Positions 58,680-64,000 of a stretch of 64,000 bases of DNA are shown in pieces. The stretch is taken from assembly GCA_949126835.1 (NCBI GenBank), contig OX421506.1:31839378-31903377 (forward strand), given 5' to 3'. Numbering within the stretch: the first letter of the stretch is position 1; each line of letters begins with the position of its first letter. The notes beneath the pieces are model-generated. The model had not been told where the DNA came from and made no database searches. It saw only the letters and a program-made list of their open reading frames with translations. Position numbers and translations under genes: made by a program. The DNA is from Anisus vortex (Eukaryota > Mollusca > Gastropoda > Planorbidae).

Positions 58680-58821
58680 GCTTGTCGCCATTACAAAGAC
58701 AATCAAACCTGCGAGGCTCAATGCTCGTCTTTACATCCTCACTACGACAAAAGTGAGCTGAGGCTCATAAAGCAAGAAAAGAGATATGCATATGGAAGTA
58801 ACTGTGTTGATAAATGTCCAG
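58680..58821 (+). CDS. EGFR: EGFR exon: domain II, dimerisation-arm region
   Basis: 142 nt, phase 0 to phase 1, acceptor attctccag, donor gtatgt. Encodes ACRHYKDNQTCEAQCSSLHP, then HYDKSELRLI, ending KRYAYGSNCVDKCP. It aligns with human [20 protein letters not shown] and GKYSFGATCVKKCP. In human EGFR this part of domain II carries the loop that mediates receptor-receptor contact. Here the loop reads SSLHPHYDKSELRL and lacks the vertebrate PPLMLYNPTTYQ wording except for the Tyr. Confidence 0.92.
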
Positions 58822-58877
58822 GTATGTGATTAAATCTAAAAACATATATTGCAGAGTTTCTCTAATAGGTTTCAGAA

Positions 58878-59330
58878 GGTTCTTCTATACAGGTGATTAA
58901 TGCTTCGTACACTTTTGACTATGGGACACTGTGGCCAAGCGATAGCTCGATCGGTTGCATTATCAAAGGTCCTGATTTCGAATCCTGAAGAAGGCTAGGA
59001 TTTGTTCCCAGGTCTGGAGGGTGTCCCCGAGTCTATCCAGCTCTGATGGGTACCTGACTTTAGTTGGGGTAAAGTAAAGGCAACTGGGCTTTGTGCGGAC
59101 CACACAATTCCTGAGTATGCCATATACACAGAAACTGGTGAATGTTGCTTCACCAGCCCTGTGGAACAATTTGGTCTAACAGGACCGCTTTACTTTACTA
59201 TGTTTACTACACTTCTGAGTGGTTTGAATCTAGTCTTGCATATTTAAATTGATGTTAAGTTGTTAGCTTGTCAGCTTTGTTACAGCAACCCAATGCATGC
59301 CTGTATGCCACTCTGAGACTTCAGTCTTTT
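58878..59330 (-). mobile_element. LINE 3' end split by a SINE
   Basis: ttcttctatacaggtgatta then cttcgtacacttttga (58,878-58,918) continues after the SINE as tacacttctgagtggtttga, then cagcaacccaatgcatgcct (59,208-59,330). It matches the reverse complement of the LINE 3' end. Confidence 0.65.
58919..59207 (+). mobile_element. tRNA-derived SINE with 11-bp target duplication
   Basis: Flanked by tacacttttga (58,908-58,918) and tacacttctga (59,208-59,218), one mismatch in 11. Core and tail are recognisable (actgggctttgtgcggacca and ggaccgctttactttact). The B box is diverged (atttcgaatcc). Confidence 0.85.
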
Positions 59331-59740
59331 TCTCCGGATCAATGACGGGATCGTCGATTTAAAACTGACATTTTGTTGGATCGACGATGACATTGTCAAT
59401 TTGTTAAAATACGTTTATTTCGTTTATTTTTGCCACTATTTTTTAAATTTTACTTTGAAATAAATTTACAATGATTTCCCTTTGAATAACATCCATATTT
59501 GTGTGTTTACATAGTGTTTTCATTGGGAAAAAAAAGCATTTGTATGGATTTTTTTCACCCATGTGCGTCCGTGTGTAGTGGGCTGTGATCATAAATTATA
59601 AAAACTGGCTTTATATTATTTTTTTAAAGAAATATTTATTTCTAATAGTGAAAAAGGGTAGGCCTACATATTTTAAGAAAATAAAGTTGTTAATTTGGGA
59701 CTTTTATTTTTTTGTATAATAATACGTAAGGCATTAAATT

Positions 59741-59947
59741 CTACTTTGGAACTACAACACAATAACAACCTGTAGCAGCACTCAGATAAACATATTAAAG
59801 ACAAAAACACCTTCCTTATCCTATATGTAAGAACAAATGCATATATGTACTCTTTCTTCTCGAGTGGCATTCGGGCATGAAATCAGTTACCTGGACAAAC
59901 CAGGAAGACCAGTAGTTTGACATCAACGCTAATAAAAATGCAAGACC
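59741..59947 (+). mobile_element. LINE 3' portion
   Basis: ctactttggaactacaacac, then gtaagaacaaatgcatata, then cgagtggcattcgggcatga, then ataaaaatgcaagacc. Diverged. The terminal aggagcgtctg block is absent. Confidence 0.7.
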
Positions 59948-60005
59948 ATATATCTAAGATGAGGACCAGTTTTATATATGCATGGACTTTATTATTTATC
60001 CCTAG

Positions 60006-60110
60006 ATCATCTGCTGACAGAAGATGTCTTCTGTGTGAAGGTGTGTTCCCATGGTCGATATGCAAAAGATGAAAAAAATTGTGAAACCTGTGTTGGACCA
60101 TGCCCTAAAA
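60006..60110 (+). CDS. EGFR: EGFR exon: end of cysteine-rich domain II
   Basis: 105 nt, phase 1 to phase 1, acceptor ttatttatccctag, donor gtaagt. Encodes DHLLTEDVFCVKVCSHGRYA, then KDEKNCETCVGPCPK. This corresponds to human [20 protein letters not shown] and KCKKCEGPCRK. The final CVGPCPK is the hinge into domain III. It leaves a split codon (A) that is completed by either of the two downstream alternative exons. Confidence 0.92.
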
Positions 60111-60588
60111 GTAAGTTTGAGCATTAGCAAATATGTAATTGTTTTTTCTTCTTCTAGATTAGAAAGAAATAATTTCAATTAGTGAAACCACTTTTTAAAA
60201 GTGATGTTTGTTTCTATAGGCTAGTAAAATACTATATTCAGTTAAAAATGTCATTTGAAAGTCTATAAAACAGTGCCCTTCTGCCATATTGTCATATAGT
60301 TATTGTGTCAACAGTGAATTATTATTACAATTTGATCAAACACAAATCCAATTTTTGGTCAGTATATTGAGCTGATGGCACTGTGCTAGCCTTTGTTTTT
60401 TTTTTTGTTTTTTAAGAAATTTTTATTTTATAATCATATATGATTTATTGATTACAGTTATTTATTATTATTTATTTCTTTTCTTTCTCTCTTCCCCAAA
60501 CTTGTCTTTCATTGATAAAAAATAAATAAAATTGTATTGTGTTTTACTTGACACAAACAACCTTTGTAACGTAAACTCCACAAAAAAG
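60111..60588 (+). other. Intron with distant pyrimidine tract
   Basis: 478 nt. No AG occurs between 60,458 and 60,586. The main pyrimidine tract (60,470-60,500, ttcttttctttctctcttcc) lies about 90-120 nt before the acceptor, not next to it. Confidence 0.75.
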
Positions 60589-60694
60589 TTTGCCTACTCC
60601 CAAAAGATCCCTTAAATTACGAAACATTGGGAAATCTTACCAATTGCACTAAATTAGAAGGCAACTTAATTATTATGGGAGCCTCTTTTGAGAC
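60589..60694 (+). CDS. EGFR: EGFR candidate alternative exon a: start of domain III
   Basis: 106 nt, phase 1 in and phase 2 out, acceptor ccacaaaaaag (poor local pyrimidine tract), donor gtaagt (strong). With the split first codon it encodes ICLLPKDPLNYETLGNLTNC then TKLEGNLIIMGASFE. It aligns with human KVCNGIG...HFKNCTSISGDLHILPVAF, the first strand of the second Receptor L domain. It is homologous to exon b (13 identities over the last 23 residues) and has the same entry and exit phase. It lacks the N-terminal GxG seen in exon b and human. Function as coding exon is inferred, not proven; a decaying duplicate is the alternative. Confidence 0.75.
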
Positions 60695-62058
60695 GTAAGT
60701 AGCTTCTTTCAAATGAAGTCTGCATTTGTGTTTTTTTTTCTCAATAATGAATGCATTCTCCCCCCCCCTTTTCCCCTCTTACCCCTTTTCTCAGTAGAAT
60801 GTTTAAACATATGTGTCTATGACAGTGTATTAACATAAATATGTGGTTAATGGTTCTGTGAATGTTCAGTGCTAAGTTAAAAGCATACTATTCTTTGAAA
60901 TATCTTTTTTTAACACTATTTTTTGCATTTTATGTCATCTTGTATTAGTAATATTGTACTAGGGCCCACTGTTAAATAAGTAAAATTGAACATACATTTG
61001 TTATACAAATCTGTTAAAAATATTCTTACTAAAGGAGCATTGGCCATAGACTTTCTCTGTTAAAGGATATAACCTACCCTTTTGAATATTTTTTTCAAAT
61101 CTTATCTTTCTGGATTAAAATTAATGTTTAAAATAATTTCCAATTTTGAAAATTTTAGACGCTTACAGTATCTACATTTTCAACAATCTGTCTTCCCCAA
61201 TAAAATCAATAAATATCATGTAATATAAAATTGTTAGCCTATAATTGTTCAGAATAAGTTTCTTCTCTAATTTCAGTAGTTTATTGATAGTCATGTTTTA
61301 GAAGATTTCTCCATTGAGCACATGTGCATGAATATCTTTAGTGATAATTGTTTTGTTCTTTTGAAGTTTTTCATTTTCATCATCTCAACTTAAATGTTTT
61401 CTCAATTTCCTGTTTGTAGTTTTTTTTGTCTTAGAAATTTTGTTCCTACACTGTTTTAAGTAATGTTAAAATTTTTATTTTGGCAAACAAATTTAAGTGA
61501 AAATGAAAACTGTTAGAATCTGCTTGCTGCTAGATTTCTCGGCCTGTGAATTTCTTTTAAAATCTAACAAAAATAGTCTTGAAAATTAACATTTTTGTTC
61601 TGCAGGGTGATAATTTGCATTGACATTCTGCATGATCTAAAAAATGTAACAAAAATGTCTTTTGACATTTAAACATTTATGAAATAAAATCTTTTTAGCT
61701 TTGGATAATTTCGCTACAGCCTTCTGGAGTTGCTGAAATAAATAAATTTCACTTGAGGAAATAGAGATATACAAAATATTGAAATGGAAAGAGGCTTCAA
61801 ATATATAGCAATGTTCTTCTGGGGTCTTCAAACAAGTATTTGATGGTCCTAAATTAAAACATTGGGTTTTACAAGGTTAAGTTTAAATGCGACAAAACTG
61901 AGTACTGAGATTTCTTCTAAGAGCCTGTATCCAGAAGTGCAGCATTTTGTCGGTCAATAGGCTGAGAGCATTTATTAATGGTTTGTCAATGTAAGTTTGA
62001 ACGCATCAATGTCTTTTTTTTAACCGATCTACTCATTTTTGTGTAAACCCTACCCCAG
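60695..62058 (+). other. Intron between alternative exons
   Basis: 1,364 nt of very AT-rich sequence without recognised transposons, unlike the other introns. A strong acceptor-like ccccttttctcag at about 60,782-60,794 is followed by a frame without homology to the receptor and no clear donor. No third copy of the alternative exon was found. Confidence 0.7.
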
Positions 62059-62167
62059 CGTGCGAAGGAACTGGCGATGGTTTTCTCAACATTAAGACTC
62101 TGGAGGAATTTACTGGCTGTACTACGATCGAAGGAAACTTGAAGATTTTAAACCCTTCTTTTGAATG
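62059..62167 (+). CDS. EGFR: EGFR candidate alternative exon b: start of domain III
   Basis: 109 nt, phase 1 in and phase 2 out, acceptor aaaccctaccccag, donor gtgaga. Encodes TCEGTGDGFLNIKTLEEFTG then CTTIEGNLKILNPSFE. Human counterpart: VCNGIGIGEFKDS...FKNCTSISGDLHILPVAF. It keeps the CxGxG start of domain III and is closer to human than exon a, so it is probably the ancestral version. One codon longer than exon a and interchangeable with it in frame. Confidence 0.9.
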
Positions 62168-62478
62168 GTGAGATATTTTGCAGTATGCAAATTAAAACTT
62201 TAATAATTAGTCTTCGAGGGTTTTAATGCTCAGGTTTGATGAGATTTCCTTGAGTTTAAAAGTTGGTAAGGTTCACCGAGTGACCCCCCATGTAACCAAG
62301 TAATGATTTTGTCACTTCATAAGCTTTGAAGATAGAACAATTTATGAGTTTCAAAGAAGTCACTTTTGGACAAGATTTATGTTGCCTTTTGTGGGTTGGA
62401 AAATGTCATTTCATTCTAAAAGTTTACATCATTTTAAAATTTTTGAAACCAGGATGCTTATCAGTGACATCTAGAGGC

Positions 62479-62800
62479 TGTTCATTACTGACAATTAGAC
62501 CAGCTGTTCATTACTGACAATTAGACCAGCTGTTCATTACTGACAATTAGACCAGCTGTTCATTACTGACAATTAGACCAGCTGTTCATTACTGACAATT
62601 AGACCAGCTGTTCATTACTGACAATTAGACCAGCTGTTCATTACTGACAATTAGACCAGCAGTTCATTACTGACACTTAGACCAGCAGTTCATTACTGAC
62701 ATTTTATTTAGACCAGGGTGTTCATTACTGACATTTAGACCAGGGTGTCCATTACTGTCATTTAGACCAGGGTGTTCATAACTGTCATTAGGACCAGAAC
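62479..62800. repeat. 26-bp intronic minisatellite, about 12 units
   Basis: Units of 26 bp containing gttcattactgacaattaga and ccagc. The first seven are almost identical; the last five are diverged (acatttagaccagggtg). Starts about 310 nt after exon b. Confidence 0.95.
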
Positions 62801-62862
62801 GTAGTCATATATAGATTTATGAAATTACTTTAATGCCTTTTTCTAATAATTTGGTTTGGCAG

Positions 62863-62907
62863 CATAGATTTTATTTTTGCTACTCCAAGTGTCAAACTTC
62901 AAGCAAG
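62863..62907 (+). CDS. Possible EGFR mini-exon (doubtful)
   Basis: 45 nt after ttggtttggcag and before gtacaa, phase 2 in and phase 2 out. Joined after either alternative exon it would read IDFIFATPSVKLQAR, loosely like human GDSFTHTPPLDPQEL, which follows LHILPVAF. The match is weak and the acceptor tract has few pyrimidines. Listed because phase and position are right. Confidence 0.3.
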
Positions 62908-63220
62908 GTACAAAAGCATCCAAAATTTACGTAAATTAGGCTCATTGTTACATTTTTAAAATATTTTTCTCATCTATGCAGAGAGAGTGTTTTGTTTTGA
63001 TAAAAAAAAAAAAATTAAATACAGTGTATTTCACAAAACACAAAGTAGAACAATCGTATATAATACTTCTTAAATTAAACATTTAAAAAAAAGGCAATTT
63101 TTCTATTTCTTTAGTGTCTCTGATGTTGCATGTAAAAAAAACATAATTTTAAAATAGAAATGAAATATAAATGACTTGCATTGTAAAACTTTTTTCAAAG
63201 TATTTCTTGAAGCCATTTGA

Positions 63221-63448
63221 CAAAAAGACTTTCCTTATCCCTTTTGCGAGAACAAATGTTATATAAGTACTCTTTCTTCCCGATTGGCATTGAATGGGTT
63301 GCCTGAACAAACCAGGAAAACCAGTAACTTAACATCATTTAAAACATTTTAAAAAATGCAAGACTAGACTCGGACCACGGATGAGAGTAGGACGCAATAA
63401 TCTTCTTTATAGAAGGAGCGTCTGTAATGTTTAATATAAGATAAGATT
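63221..63448 (+). mobile_element. LINE 3' end, good copy
   Basis: ctttccttatcccttttgcg, then cttcccgattggcattgaat, then ccaggaaaaccagtaactta, then ggacgcaataatcttcttta, then a GATAA-like tail. A deletion joins ggcatt to gaatgggttg relative to other copies. Confidence 0.8.
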
Positions 63449-64000
63449 TCCACATTCTCTTTTAAGATTGGAAGAAAAACATTTTTTGTTTGCTGTTGTA
63501 GTTTTTTTTTTTACTTAAGAGACATAAGAATTATGACAAAGTTATAGGAGAAATGAGAGTTGCCTGATCTTTTCTTGTTGTTGTACTTTTTAAAATGGTT
63601 AAACTTGAATGACTTGTTGGATGATGTCATCTGCCTGAAGATGTTGAATGTCCCTTTGTGTCTCCTTCCCACTTGTTCTCATCTTTGCATCTGCATGGAC
63701 CACATAGTTGTCTTGAATCGAATAGTGTTTTTTTTTGCCATTTGTGAACTAATAAACACGTCAAGCCCCCCTAGCTATCACAACATCCTAATCAATTACT
63801 AATATTTCATTTTACAAAGAAAAAAAAAAAGAAAGAAAAATAACTTTTGTATGTAAGGATTGTTTATAAAAACTCAATAGTTTTGATAATTACAATAACA
63901 TTTTTTAAATATAAAGTAATTTTTTTTACCAATAATTAGTATATCTCTTTTAATAACAATCGGTTAATTAGAATAAAAAAAAACATAAATTAATATAATA

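Larger units (their letters stand above)
58822..60005 (+). other. Intron with nested LINE and SINE copies
   Basis: 1,184 nt. Holds a LINE 3' end split by a SINE (58,878-59,330) and a further LINE 3' end (59,741-59,947) that stops about 60 nt before the next acceptor. Confidence 0.8.
53646..62907 (+). other. EGFR: Partial EGFR/ErbB receptor gene, ectodomain exons
   Basis: Seven constitutive-looking exons, two alternative-looking exons and one doubtful mini-exon encode part of an EGFR-family receptor tyrosine kinase ectodomain in the order domain I, domain II, start of domain III. All boundaries obey GT-AG and phases match. The start codon and signal peptide lie upstream and the remainder of domain III, domain IV, transmembrane helix and kinase lie downstream of what I can identify. 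The intron at the ELR/EILAG boundary falls where human EGFR has an intron (NLQ/EILHG), an ancient position. The family binds EGF-like ligands at the cell surface and signals through dimerisation. Invertebrates other than vertebrates usually have a single such gene. Confidence 0.9.
62168..64000 (+). other. Downstream intron, minisatellite and LINE
   Basis: Holds the minisatellite at 62,479-62,800, a doubtful mini-exon at 62,863-62,907 and a LINE 3' end at 63,221-63,448. No further receptor exon recognised to the window end. Confidence 0.7.

Noticed and set aside
60795..60850. Third alternative receptor exon after the strong acceptor near 60,794
   Set aside because: The frame has no similarity to domain III, reaches a stop quickly and lacks a good donor.

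Overview
This is eukaryotic DNA, most likely from a mollusc and plausibly a heterobranch (pulmonate-type) gastropod. Three things suggest this. A receptor tyrosine kinase gene is split by large introns. A tRNA-derived SINE recurs whose core resembles, from memory, the Nin-type conserved domain known from molluscs and other animals. 5'-truncated LINE tails, hAT-type miniature elements and long poly-C/poly-G runs are abundant. The species assignment is an inference; no organelle, rRNA or bacterial features are seen.

Layout. Positions 1-53,200 contain no protein-coding gene I can support. They are a mosaic of microsatellites, minisatellites and degenerate transposon copies separated by AT-rich unique sequence. 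Main landmarks are: hAT-type elements with target-site duplications (515-838, 24,011-24,189); a 24-bp minisatellite (1.69-2.24 kb); a polypurine block (2.9-3.4 kb); a roughly 2.8-kb segment present twice on either side of a 200-N assembly gap (8.2-14.1 kb); a TCTA microsatellite followed by a 37-copy minisatellite with poly-C spacers (14.2-16.0 kb); and many SINE and LINE 3'-end copies.

Positions 53,646-62,167 (possibly to 62,907) hold exons for the extracellular part of an EGFR/ErbB-family receptor on the + strand: domain I (Receptor L), the furin-like cysteine-rich domain II, and the start of domain III. Splice phases are consistent throughout. The signal-peptide exon (upstream) and the rest of domain III, domain IV, the transmembrane segment and the kinase (downstream) are not identified here. 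The upstream 50 kb may be intergenic or a very large first intron.

The most interesting feature is a pair of homologous, phase-matched exons at 60,589-60,694 and 62,059-62,167, each encoding the start of ligand-binding domain III. Using both would break the frame, so they look like mutually exclusive exons able to swap part of the ligand-binding face. The first has a 129-nt AG-free stretch before its acceptor, with the pyrimidine tract far upstream, as in known mutually exclusive exons with distant branch points.
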